From Lactifluus volemus (taxonomy: Eukaryota > Basidiomycota > Agaricomycetes > Russulales > Russulaceae): a stretch of DNA of 17,107 nt. Position numbers and translations under genes: made by a program. Each line of letters begins with the position of its first letter. Within the stretch, counting starts at the first letter, position 1. The notes beneath the pieces were generated by a model. The model saw nothing but the letters and a program-made list of their open reading frames with translations. It did no database searches and had not been told where the DNA came from. Below are positions 1-7,946 of this stretch, one piece after another. Where the stretch lies: NCBI GenBank assembly GCA_022376515.1, contig WTXI01000543.1:1-17107 (forward strand). The letters run 5' to 3'.

Positions 1-1
1 T

Positions 2-544
2 GAAGACCCGACCTTGACAGCTGAGGTACTCCGTCACCGCTTATTCATCAGCAAGATGAGGAGGACGGCCCGTCACATGTCCCACCTTCGTCGCAAATTC
101 CTGGCGTACCAGGAGGAAGTCTGGAGCACCTACGAGCTCCTAGCAAATGCGAATGCCGCCTTTCGCATCACCCACATGATCAACTCCGACATAGGCGGCG
201 GCTTCGGTAGCGGCGCACGTCTCTCCCATAGAGTTCGACTCGAAGGGATGGACACCCTTGAAGACCCATGGAGAGAGGAGCCCACACGTCGCGAAGCATT
301 CTGTGAATGGTGCAGACGTGAAGACCACGATACAGGGTTCTGCCACTTCCTACGTAAGTGCCAATTCTGCAGCCAACATGGACACGTCGAGGACAAGTGC
401 AATATTCCCCATCGCAACTGCCATCACGGCCTTACGTGCAAAGTCCCCGTCGATCACCCTAACCTTGAGAAACCCGTTGCCCCACGAGAACTCGTCGCCC
501 TGCCCGACTCGGTGTCCGCTTCACTTAGGGGCTTCAGACGCTAA
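2..544 (+). CDS. C-terminal part of the retrotransposon third ORF, two CCHC zinc knuckles (partial)
   Basis: The frame is open from base 2 to a TAA at 542-544; the start lies outside the window. The C-terminal third has two tandem CX2CX4HX4C zinc knuckles, starting CEWC (bases 302-343) and CQFC (359-400). This is the nucleic-acid-binding motif of retroviral nucleocapsids. The N-terminal part is basic (SKMRRTARH, LRRKF). The stop is followed at once by the polypurine tract and LTR, so the ORF is the last gene of the element, in the place retroviruses use for env. No membrane segment or signal peptide is visible, so it is not an envelope protein. By position it should be the C-terminus of the ORF whose start is seen in copy 2 at 16033. 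I infer that link from synteny and could not align the two because they do not overlap. The function is unknown; RNA or DNA binding is likely. Confidence 0.75.
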   Translation, partial: EDPTLTAEVLRHRLFISKMRRTARHMSHLRRKFLAYQEEVWSTYELLANANAAFRITHMINSDIGGGFGSGARLSHRVRLEGMDTLEDPWREEPTRREAFCEWCRREDHDTGFCHFLRKCQFCSQHGHVEDKCNIPHRNCHHGLTCKVPVDHPNLEKPVAPRELVALPDSVSASLRGFRR

Positions 545-545
545 T

Positions 546-555
546 AAGGGGGTAA
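546..555 (+). other. Polypurine tract (plus-strand primer site)
   Basis: The sequence AAGGGGGTAA lies directly between the third-ORF stop and the LTR start TGTCACGG. A G-rich purine run abutting the 3' LTR is the standard plus-strand primer of LTR elements. It supports reading 556-1037 as a 3' LTR and not a solo LTR. Confidence 0.8.
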
Positions 556-1037
556 TGTCACGGTAACGTGACGTGACGGTCACAGGTGACCCTGACTCAT
601 CGTTTTCCTTCTCTTACTCATCGACACGTTGGACGATTCTCCCACCTTCCGTTAGTTTCCGTAACGTTCCGGTTAGTTCCATAGGCTTCTATACATCCAC
701 AGGGATACCCCTGAACATTCTAGCACGATCCGTTGTCCAAGTATATATATCCCTTGTACCTCTGAGACGAGCCTTAAGCTCGTTCTCCTGTAGAACTCAG
801 GTAGTCGATACAGCAAGCAATACAAGTGGCTGTTCAGCCTTCCCTTCCCCTTCCCCTCTGAAAGACTGCTTCCTCTTTTGAGTGAAGCCTCTGAAGACTT
901 GTGTGGATCACACCACAACCAAAGTCTTCTACTCTTTGACTAGACCTTCGCGCCTTAGTCCTTGCGGCCGCTCCGTCGTTCCGCTTAGTCAGCACGACTC
1001 AGAACCGAAACCACGCCACGGTGACCTGACCGTGACA
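556..1037 (+). repeat. 3' LTR of Ty3-type element, copy 1
   Basis: The 482 bp repeat starts TGTCACGGT and ends ACCGTGACA, a perfect 9 bp terminal inverted repeat with TG..CA ends. It matches 10500-10980 with roughly 33 differences including one 1-bp indel. I counted about four transversions; the rest are transitions. U3 holds a TGACTCA site (593-599) and a TATA box. R is inferred to begin at 776. The sequence right of 1037 is hAT coding sequence. Confidence 0.93.
742..786 (+). promoter_or_regulatory. LTR core promoter: TATA box and inferred start with self-priming 11-mer
   Basis: TATATATAT (742-750) lies 34 bp upstream of AAGCTCGTTCT (776-786). Both the motifs and their spacing are identical in the other LTR. 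The 11-mer is the reverse complement of the sequence just after the 5' LTR of copy 2 (10983-10993), which makes 776 the probable transcription start. Confidence 0.65.
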
Positions 1038-3584
1038 CTACGCGATAAAAACCGGGAACACGAATCTCCGAAATCATCTCCGCAATGTACACGGTAAAGA
1101 GTACGATGAAGCAATTTCACGGTATAACTGGCCATACTTGTTATCGACCCAAACACGCGATGCATCCACCCAAAATGATCGCAACCAACGCGACCTGGAT
1201 GTCCCATCATTCTCACCGGCAGTATTTCTAGAGCATCTCGTTCGCTTCATAGTTGCAGATGACCAGGTGAGTCCCAATGGTCTCGTGTTCTTTCATACTC
1301 ACAAGTCCTCAGTCGATCCGTGTTGTAGAAAGTCCTGAGTTTCGAAAGTTGTGTATGGTTCTTTGCCGGGCTCTTGTCGACGCTGATATCCCTCGCCACG
1401 ACAAGATGAGGGAAGCGGTCATTAGTCAATGGCGGGATAAGTTTCGAGAGTTGAAATCAGACCTTTCGAAATCCTGCGGGTGGATCAGTTTTACTTCAGA
1501 TATCTGGTCAAACGCGAATTTAGAATCCTACTTGGCGTTGACTGCTCACTGGATCTCATGTGACGAGTCAAGTGGATGCCTCGCACTTAATGCTGCGCTT
1601 ATTGGTTTTCATCGCCTCAAGAAGAAACACATAGGTCTCAATATAGCGAAGACTATCCTATACCTACTTGATCGGGCTGATGTTACACTCAAGGTCCGTA
1701 TTCATGTGATAACTATTCGCTTGTGCCTTACTCTTTGTAGATTGGCTACTTTACACTCGACAACGCCGAGAACAATGCCGTAGCCATGCAAGAGCTGGAG
1801 TCTCTGCTCGCCAAACGTGAGACGGCCATCGAAATCGACTTCGATCACCTTCAACACCGCATCTGGTGTTATGCACACATCATTAACATTTGCGCATCTC
1901 ACATCATTTCATCCATGACTTCTGTTTCCGAACAGTATCTCTCCGGTCTTAAAGTTCCTGTTGGTACAGTCCACATGACTTCCGCTGATGACGACAACAA
2001 CAACGACTATGATGACGACGACATTGACAGTAGTGAAGATACTACCGAGTTGCAACTGGAGGGTCAATACGATGCCCATGGCGATTCTGGGCTCGAACGT
2101 TGGTTTGCAGATATCAAACGCGATCCCCTCAAGCGTGCTCGCAGAGTTATTCGTCTATTACGCTCTTCGGACACACGCAAGACTGCCTTTTGCGAGCACA
2201 TCCGAGCCGGAAATGAATGAGGCTGGTTCACCATAAATGTTGAGAAGAGCAAATCTGTTAAGGTCACAGTTCCCAAGGTACATCTTCTGAGGGATGTGAA
2301 GACAAGGTGGGACTCGGTTTATTTGATGCTGCAACGTCTTAGAGCTCTCTGGCCGGTAAGTTCGTCTCAGCGACCAGACAGTACAGTGGGGACTAAATAA
2401 TTTTCTTACAGGCTATCGATAAGTTTTTTGCGAACGAGTTGCATGACTTCTCTCATTGGAAACTGTCCAACAACGATTGGGAAGTTCTTGAAGGGTTAGA
2501 ATCAGTCTTGAGTGTGAGTCGTCGTCGACTTAATACATAGACAGGCGCTCATGTAACGACAGGTTCCTCACACATTTCAACAAAGCATGTCATCCGAATC
2601 CACACCAATTTTGTCGCATGTGATCTCCAGTTTCGAGGAGTTTATGACCAAGTGGGAAAACATTGGGACACAATGGGACAAACTCCGGCCCTGGACAGAA
2701 ATCGGCCTGCGATGGGCGAAGAAATACTATATTCGAATGGATGATACAGACGCTTATGTCGTCACGATGTGTGAGTCTTTGAATCGATGTCTTGTTGTGG
2801 CATTTCTCTAACCTCCGACTTGATTCTACAGTCCTCGATCCTGCTACGTGCTTCACCTGGATCCAAGAGGAATGGGGTAATGACTATATTTGGGAAGCGA
2901 AAGGTATCATTATAAAGCTCGTAAGACTACACCACCTTTCAGATCAGTTCTTTCTCATGACTTGCAGATGCACCGGTACCGTGACAAGAAATCATCAACG
3001 TCCGATGGCCCCCCTGCCCGACCTGCCGTACCTGCCCCGGTCTCTGTGGCCAATCCAATTCCAACGCGATTTAGGGTTAAAAATTCCGTATATAACAAAA
3101 AATCCACACATAATGACTGCATGGTAGAGGCTGAATTCCAGAGGTATACTTCTTCTATCTCATCTAAGGAGACCAACATCCTGCGGTTCTGGGAGGTGAG
3201 ACATGATTGAATTGTGCTTTGTGCAGCTCACTCCCTGAACAGGCTAATAGGACGGAATTCCCAATGCTTTTCTCAATCGCCATGGATTACCTCCCGATCC
3301 AGGCAACATCTGTACCTTGTGAGCGCGTGTTCTTATCAGCGAAGGATACAGACACCGCGAAGCGAAACCGAATCAGCCCAGTTCTCATGGAGGCCCTACA
3401 AATGCTGAAATACTTGCTCAAGAAAGAACGCCTCAACTTCATGAAAGGGTGGTCGACCTCAGTAGCTGCCATGAGTGGGGTGTCGAATGCAACTGGCGAC
3501 CTTGGCTCTCTCTTCATGGATGATCCTGATTCTGCATCGGACCGTTTGGACGCTTTGTTGAAGAGCCTTAGTATCTACGATTGA
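1038..3584 (+). pseudogene. hAT-family transposase, 5' end cut off by LTR insertion, one in-frame stop
   Basis: The exons I can join are 1038-1266, 1313-1693, 1741-2355, 2412-2513, 2563-2770, 2832-2920, 2968-3195 and 3243-3584. They encode about 730 visible residues. All introns are 46-61 bp with GT..AG ends, and each join keeps the frame. Exon 1 opens with the second half of a BED zinc finger (NLRNHLRNVH); its Cys half would lie left of the inserted Ty3 element. Catalytic-core landmarks include FTSDIWSN, GYFTLDNAENN, HRIWCYAHIIN and HLLRDVKTRWDS. Exon 8 carries the hAT C-terminal dimerisation region (SVPCERVFLSAKDTD, LKYLLKKERLNF). A TGA at 2218-2220 sits in frame between GNE and GWF, most simply a CGA-to-TGA change. 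The family normally cuts and pastes through terminal inverted repeats and leaves 8 bp duplications. The gene is non-functional as given. Confidence 0.93.
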
Positions 3585-3834
3585 TCATGAGTCTTGACTA
3601 GCTTTTATTTACGTCCACTATACAATGAAAACAAAGTTTACTGGCCACGTTTCTGTCATATGGCGCCATTTGTTGGTGCTTATTTGGGATCAGAGTTTGT
3701 GGTTCGAGTTCAACCAACGCATACAATAGTCGCAAAATACGTTGACTTTACACCCCATTTCTCTGTTAGCATTGATGACCATTATGCGCCTTCGATATCC
3801 ACGACAGACCTTTGAGAAGCGACTCCCTCACCCA
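3585..3834. other. Spacer between hAT transposase and kinase
   Basis: These 250 bp of AT-leaning sequence follow the transposase stop and precede the kinase ATG. I see no repeat, terminal inverted repeat or further gene. It should hold the transposase polyadenylation region and the kinase promoter, but no clear motif decides either. Confidence 0.4.
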
Positions 3835-5010
3835 ATGTCAGATATTGTGCGTGTTGGTGGCCGGTACAGAGTAGGCAAATTACTCGGTACTGGGGGATCA
3901 GGTAAGCTCAACTCAAATTTGAGAATTTGAGACACTTTGCTAAGCTCGTTAGGGAGTGTCTATCTAGGAAAAGACATTATGACGGGGTCTGACGTTGCTT
4001 TGAAGATAGGGCACCGATGCAGCTTGCCTTCAAGACTCAACCATGAATACAACGTCTATACAACGATCGCTGGTAGCAGAGGAATCTCTCGAGTACTCTG
4101 GTACGGCAAAGAAGGTGTATATGAAGTTATTGTCCTGGACTATCTCGGAACTTCACTGGGTGACCTGATCAATCAGCCCAAGTTTGACCATGGAAAGACA
4201 TTCTCGTATGCCACCCTAATGGTACGCTTAATATATGAAACAGACGATCGTACTAAATACAGCCTCGTGTACAGCTCTCGGCAGTCGAGTCACTTCATAG
4301 CCAACACTACATCCATCGTGACATCAAACCCGGGAATTTCATGATTCGCATTGATGACCTTCATCCTACCGTCTTTCTCATTGATTTCAGCTTGGCACGG
4401 TTATTCCGAAATCCTGCAACCTATTTGCATTTCCCTTTTACAACGGATCATTCAATCGTTGGTACTCTTCCATTCGTATCTATCAACGGTCAGCAAGGCT
4501 ATGCCCAGTCGCGTCGCGATGACCTGGAGTCACTCGCCTATACGATCATTTATTCGGCACTCGGCAATTTGCCTTGGACTAGCAATGCTGTGGGCAACGA
4601 GGAGGCAATCCTCTGAAAGAAAACATCAATCACAGCGGAAGAGCTGTGCGAAGGCTTACCCGCTCCTTTCTGCAAATTCGTCACCTGTGTCCGTTCTCTT
4701 GGCTTTGACCAGAAACCGGATTATCAGTACCTTCATTCCATCCTCTTACAGTGCTCAGAAGCTGAGGCTAATCAACCCATCAAAGCGCCACCCTTGTACT
4801 TGTGTCCCCAGGTCAGCGTAGAGTCCGTAGACCCTGAACCTATCTTCACCAGTCCGGTGTAAGTAGTCTCACCCTGTGTGAAATTACTGACGCTAACTAG
4901 ACTATTTTAGGCTTCGCTCTTCGACTTGCACGGTTGATGAATCGTCTCGGTACATACGTCAAACACCCGCTCGTGCCACTCGTACAAGAAGGCACAACTT
5001 GAAGATGTAG
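3835..5010 (+). pseudogene. Casein kinase 1-like protein kinase, in-frame stop in exon 3
   Basis: The exons are 3835-3901, 3953-4221, 4275-4858 and 4911-5010, giving 339 codons plus a TAG. Introns are 51-53 bp with GT..AG ends and CTAAG/CTAAA/CTAAC branch-like sites. The glycine loop is LLGTGGSGSVYLG (residues 16-28), the ATP lysine is in VALK (K40), and a helix-C glutamate is in NHEYNVY. The catalytic loop HRDIKPGNF has D128, K130 and N133. IDFSLAR replaces the usual DFG. The CK1-type segment GTLPFVSING...RRDDLES follows. This family phosphorylates Ser/Thr, often at primed acidic sites. A TGA at 4614-4616 (codon 226) interrupts the C-lobe, but the frame then continues with ordinary CK1-like sequence (TAEELCEGLPAPF, SLGFDQKPDYQYL) and a Ser/Arg-rich tail. 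If translated, it would lack the last third of the domain. The ATG was chosen because it lies just before the kinase domain. Confidence 0.88.
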
Positions 5011-5139
5011 CATTATTTACTGTTTTCGTAGTTGGGTTTAAGCTTTTGAGGTACATGTAGGCAAAGACTCGTAACACGTCGGTGAATATATTGCTGTAGA
5101 CCTGTAGTTTGGTCACTGGGTGTAAATTTTTCGATGACA

Positions 5140-5326
5140 TGACCTCGAGCTGGCTTGGGAGCCGAGCTGCATCCTAGCCGGAGAATAGCCGGCTATTTGA
5201 TCAGCTCTGCTTGGCTCGGCTTGATGACATGTGTCCATCGGCGCGGCTTGGCTAATAAGGAAATGGCGCGGCTAAAATCGGCTTGACTACCGGCTCGGCG
5301 CGGCTACGCGGGCCGCCGCAACACTA
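5140..5326. repeat. GC-rich subterminal repeats and probable right terminus of the hAT element
   Basis: Short motifs of the CGGCTTGGCT / GGCTCGGC / GCGCGGCT type recur in both orientations across about 190 bp. The block ends GCCGCCGCAACACTA, followed by unrelated sequence. Clustered short repeats next to a 10-20 bp terminus are typical of hAT ends, where transposase binds. The left partner is not in the window, so the assignment to this transposase is an inference from position. Confidence 0.55.
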
Positions 5327-5455
5327 GTCCGAGCCGAAGACAGCCATGTCAATAATACAGGCGGCCCACCTCGCCTAGATAATGGGACCGCAGAAACAAC
5401 GATGCCTCACCCAGGATGGGGCACGCTACAATTCAGCAATGTACTCTGTCAGAGT

Positions 5456-5463
5456 GCCTTGCA
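5456..5463. repeat. Target-site duplication GCCTTGCA, left copy
   Basis: It is identical to 6809-6816, and the two copies directly abut the ends of the element between them. Eight base pairs is the hAT duplication length. Confidence 0.92.
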
Positions 5464-5552
5464 TAGACTGTCTGGGGGCCGGTCCGGGCCAGGGCCACCC
5501 CCATTTTGCCCGGCCCTGGCCCTGGCCCGGGGCCGACCCGGCCCCACCCCTT

Positions 5553-5721
5553 AAAAAAAATAATCAGTCAATTAACTAATTTCGGTAAAATTTTCTCACA
5601 CTTGCTTGCATAATCAGCTCACAGCTACTTTCTGATAATTGTACACACTGGGATTTGAACTCTCAACCAGCGCATACCAAAACTAAGGCTCTTGGACAGT
5701 TCACCACTACACCATGGAAGC
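5553..5721 (-). ncRNA. tRNA-derived Pol III unit (SINE-like) on the minus strand
   Basis: Read on the minus strand, 5721 down to about 5645 resembles a degenerate tRNA. It has a box A-like TGGTGTAGTGG (5714-5704), 42 nt of spacing, and a box B-like AGTTCAAATCC (5661-5651). The acceptor and T stems pair poorly, so it is not a working tRNA. The unit runs on through about 90 nt of AT-rich sequence to eight Ts on the minus strand (5560-5553), a strong Pol III terminator. A tRNA-derived SINE head or a captured tRNA pseudogene would explain it. Transcription is inferred, not shown. Confidence 0.55.
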
Positions 5722-5759
5722 TTAATTACGTTTTTTCCTATAGCTTATCTTAAACAATT

Positions 5760-6060
5760 CTCTTGCCTCAGCCCGTACGCCTGCCACTTTCACTTAGTCA
5801 ACTCGACCTTCAAGTCGCGACTTGCTTTTTCACGCCCCCTCCCGCGTCCCTTTCTGCCTCCATGCTTGCTTTCTGTCACCGCCATCGCATCACCATCGCC
5901 CCTCTCGCGCCCTTTCTGTCGTCGCCATCTCCCGCCCTCTGTCTTCGCCTCTCTTGCGCCCTCTTATTGCCTCTACCCCTCGCCCTCGTCGCCCCCACCG
6001 CTCGTCCTCTGTTGTCGTCACCGCTCGCCCCATGTTATCGCCACCGCTCTGTTAATTGCA
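5760..6060. repeat. Degenerate pyrimidine-rich low-complexity stretch
   Basis: The plus strand is nearly all C and T, with recurring CGCCCTCT / CGCCATC / CACCGCTC-like units of no fixed length. Open frames here are Ser/Pro/Leu-rich in every phase, which is what such composition gives. I do not call a gene. It lies inside the non-autonomous hAT element. Confidence 0.7.
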
Positions 6061-6269
6061 TGGTACATGCCGGTGTGTCATGACTTTTTCTTTGACTTCT
6101 CGCACTAATCTTTTTTTTTTTCATTCCCCTTTTCGTCCCCCAGCCGCTGGCACTGAGGGGCGTTACGCGTGGACATTCGATGGCGTCACTGTCGCTCAGA
6201 CGTCGCTTTTGCGACCGTCCGACACTTGACGCCTGTGACTGGGACACTCGCGTGACGTCCCCCAAAGTC

Positions 6270-6610
6270 TTGCCAGGGTGCGCTGCCTGCCATCTCCCCA
6301 CCGCTGCGGTGGCCGCTGCCCCGCCGTGGTTGCTGCTGCCCCGACCCCGCTGCCGCGATCCAGACACTGTCGCCCCTGCCCTGACGCCGCTGCTATCCAG
6401 ATGCCACCGCCGCCGCCCAGATGGCGTCGCCTCTGCCGCCGCTCTGCCGTCACTACTGCTGCCCCCGACGCCGCCGCTACTGCCCCGTCGTCACTGCTGC
6501 GTCCCTGCCATCACTTTTGCTGCCCTGATGCCGCCGCCACTGCCCTGCCACCCCTGCCGTCGCTGCTGCTGCCCCGACGCCGCCGTTGCGGCGCCACCCT
6601 GCAGCCCCGC
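6270..6610. repeat. CCG/CTG-rich low-complexity stretch
   Basis: GCCGCC, GCTGCTGCCCC and TGCCCTG units recur in a degenerate way. Open frames of 140-160 codons on the plus strand are Pro/Ala/Arg/Cys-rich with no domain and are explained by composition. The stretch is still inside the hAT-type element and is followed by its GGCCCT-rich right end. Confidence 0.65.
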
Positions 6611-6808
6611 CCTCGCAGCCTCCCTATGGGTAGGGCCAGCAGGGCCGGCCCCGGGCCGGCCCTAAGGGCCGCGCAAAAAATTGTCTGGCCCTGGCCCTGG
6701 CCCTCGATGTGAGGGCCGCCTGCTGCTGGCCCTGGCCCTGGCCCTCAAGGGGCCGGTCCGGGTCGGCCCTAGGGCCGGGAGGGCCAGGCCCGGCCCGCGG
6801 ACAGTCTA

Positions 6809-6816
6809 GCCTTGCA
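6809..6816. repeat. Target-site duplication GCCTTGCA, right copy
   Basis: It is identical to 5456-5463 and immediately follows the element end GACAGTCTA. Confidence 0.92.
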
Positions 6817-7312
6817 TCAAATAAAATTCAGTTGAACCCTGGAAACGAAGGAATGCGTGAGATCATGTGATCGAAAGAATTTATCACAAGGATGATTAGA
6901 AGATCAAAGCAGATTGGACTGGTTTATTGACAGACCTAGATACTGAAGCTATGTACTTATACCCCAAGCCCTCCTTGATGGGGGGCAACTTTTTTCTGAC
7001 CCTTTACGTAGTATACACAATCAACTGCAGATTTGGCAGGTTCTGTTTGTGTTGTGCTCTTAAGGTATCTCAAAGTCAAAACCACGCGATCTCAAATCTA
7101 TCTCTCTTTATCTTCACTCAATCTTCTTATCTATTCACCAATACCCAACACTCTCTACGCTAAGTTACTTGCTTACGTACGGAAGTGTTACAGCTGCTTA
7201 CTTTGCTTAATGGTCTTAATTACTGTCTTCTGCTTAATAAAAATTTCTTTTTTTTTACTTAAGCACGTTAAGCACATTAATCACATTAATCCACACTCAG
7301 CACAACTAAGCA
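6817..7312. other. Gene-free segment between the hAT-type element and the solo LTR
   Basis: The sequence is AT-rich with no recognisable protein. The part around 7050-7195 is pyrimidine-rich and ends AAGTGTTACA, reminiscent of an LTR end, but no matching start with a target duplication was found. From about 7195 the hexamers GCTTAA and TTAAGC begin to recur; they return right of the solo LTR and again at 9655-9845. Confidence 0.5.
7308..7312. repeat. Target-site duplication AAGCA, left copy
   Basis: It directly precedes TGTTAGGA at the LTR edge and matches 7822-7826. Five base pairs is the usual Ty3-type length. Confidence 0.88.
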
Positions 7313-7580
7313 TGTTAGGAACGAGCGGTTCCTATGCTCTTGGTAGAGTCAGGTGGTTCAGGTAAACCTTAGCGATGTCAGTTGATAAGGGTCAGGGTTC
7401 AGAAGTACTAAGTCAACGGTCACGTGACAGAGTATCAGCAGTAACTTGCAGCATTACTGATGGTGTGTGAGACAGGGATCAGGAGTCTGAGAGTTCAGGA
7501 ATGAAGTGTGAGGTTCTCAGAACAGTAAGCTCGTATTGTAGGCTTAAGTCCAAGCTGGAGAGCTAGGGCTTAAGTGAGGG

Positions 7581-7590
7581 CCTTTATATA
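7581..7590 (-). promoter_or_regulatory. TATA box of the solo LTR
   Basis: The minus-strand sequence is TATATAAAGG. It lies mid-LTR, downstream (on the minus strand) of the TGASTCA cluster, as expected for a U3 promoter firing leftward. Confidence 0.65.
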
Positions 7591-7645
7591 CATGAGCTAC
7601 CCTAGTCAGAAGGAGTCGGTATGAGTTGTGTAGTAGCAGTCATCG

Positions 7646-7713
7646 TGACTCATGGTGATGAGTCATAACGAGTCACCATGAGTCGAAGTCCTTGCATGAG
7701 TCAGTGTGAGTCA
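7646..7713 (-). promoter_or_regulatory. Cluster of four TGASTCA (bZIP/Gcn4-AP-1 type) sites in the solo LTR U3
   Basis: Exact TGACTCA or TGAGTCA heptamers lie at 7646-7652, 7659-7665, 7697-7703 and 7707-7713, with one-mismatch variants between them. TGASTCA is the palindromic site bound by Gcn4/AP-1 class bZIP factors. They lie 56-132 bp upstream of the LTR TATA box in its own direction. Regulation by a bZIP factor is an inference. Confidence 0.6.
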
Positions 7714-7821
7714 TGCAGCTTATGTAGTCGTACAGTGCTCAGTCCGGATGCGAGAATCGTATGTAAGCAGTCATGTGAGAAAATTTTACGTAAGGGAGGC
7801 AGTGACCATGTGACCGTGACA

Positions 7822-7826
7822 AAGCA
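7822..7826. repeat. Target-site duplication AAGCA, right copy
   Basis: It directly follows the LTR terminus and matches 7308-7312. Confidence 0.88.
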
Positions 7827-7944
7827 AATTTTATTATGACCAGTATGAAAATTAAGCAAACTTTAATCATGCTAAGTAAATAAGCAAGTTTAAGCAAACT
7901 AAGAGAATTTTAAGAGGCTTTTAATCATGCTAAGCAAATGGAAG
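7827..7944. repeat. TTAAGC/TAAGCA-rich short-repeat stretch
   Basis: TAAGCAAA, TTTAAGCAAACT and TTTAATCATGCTAAG recur several times in about 120 bp. The same hexamer family appears at 7195-7312 and 9655-9845, so this is probably part of one larger repeat-rich unit later split by the solo LTR and the MITE. Confidence 0.5.
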
Positions 7945-7946
7945 TA

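Larger units (their letters stand above)
1..1037 (+). mobile_element. 3' end of a Ty3-type LTR retrotransposon (copy 1)
   Basis: The order is the end of an open reading frame, a polypurine tract, then an LTR, which is the 3' end of a plus-strand LTR retrotransposon. The LTR is about 93% identical by eye to the 5' LTR at 10500-10980, so copy 1 and copy 2 belong to one family. The rest of copy 1 lies left of the window. Its right edge falls inside a hAT transposase coding region, so the element inserted there. The expected 5 bp target duplication would be CTACG, the bases just after the LTR, but the left junction is not visible. Confidence 0.88.
1038..5326 (+). mobile_element. hAT-family DNA transposon, right-hand part, apparently carrying a kinase gene
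   Basis: It consists of the transposase exons (1038-3584), a kinase pseudogene (3835-5010) and a subterminal repeat block ending GCCGCCGCAACACTA (5140-5326). The left part lies beyond copy 1 of the Ty3 element and outside the window. The right boundary rests on the terminus-like sequence, which read from the minus strand begins TAGTGTTGCGGCGGC. The 8 bp duplication cannot be checked without the left end. The alternative is that the hAT ends between 3585 and 3834 and the kinase is an independent locus. Confidence 0.5.
5464..6808. mobile_element. Non-autonomous hAT-type transposon (1,345 bp)
   Basis: The left end begins TAGACTGTC and the right end is GACAGTCTA, a perfect 9 bp terminal inverted repeat. 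Looser inverted similarity (GGGCCGG-rich) continues inward. Perfect 8 bp GCCTTGCA duplications flank both ends. Both subterminal zones, about 5475-5545 and 6630-6800, are dense in GGCCCTGGCCCT and its complement, as expected for transposase-binding repeats. No transposase frame is present. The interior holds a tRNA-like unit, a pyrimidine-rich stretch and a CCG/CTG-rich stretch. It would need a transposase in trans; the ends do not obviously match those at 5326. Confidence 0.9.
7313..7821 (-). repeat. Solo LTR (509 bp, minus strand) of a second Ty3-like family
   Basis: On the minus strand it starts TGTCACGGTCAC and ends CGTTCCTAACA, with TG..CA ends. It is flanked by perfect 5 bp AAGCA duplications. 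No internal retroelement sequence adjoins it, so it is a solo LTR left by LTR-LTR recombination. Its first nine bases equal those of the LTRs at 556 and 10500, but the rest does not align by eye, so I place it in a different family. A TATATAAAGG box and a cluster of TGASTCA sites lie in the U3 half. Confidence 0.9.

Noticed and set aside
130..417. Minus-strand frame opposite the zinc-knuckle ORF
   Set aside because: It is an antisense shadow; the plus strand shows two intact CCHC knuckles.
6180..6712. Pro/Ala/Arg-rich frames of 144-161 codons in the non-autonomous hAT element
   Set aside because: They fall in CCG/CTG low-complexity DNA, several overlap in different frames, and no motif is visible.
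5347..7192. A possible LTR starting TGTCAATA and ending GTGTTACA, split by the hAT-type element
   Set aside because: The flanking five bases do not match (AGCCA against GCTGC) and no internal retroelement sequence adjoins.
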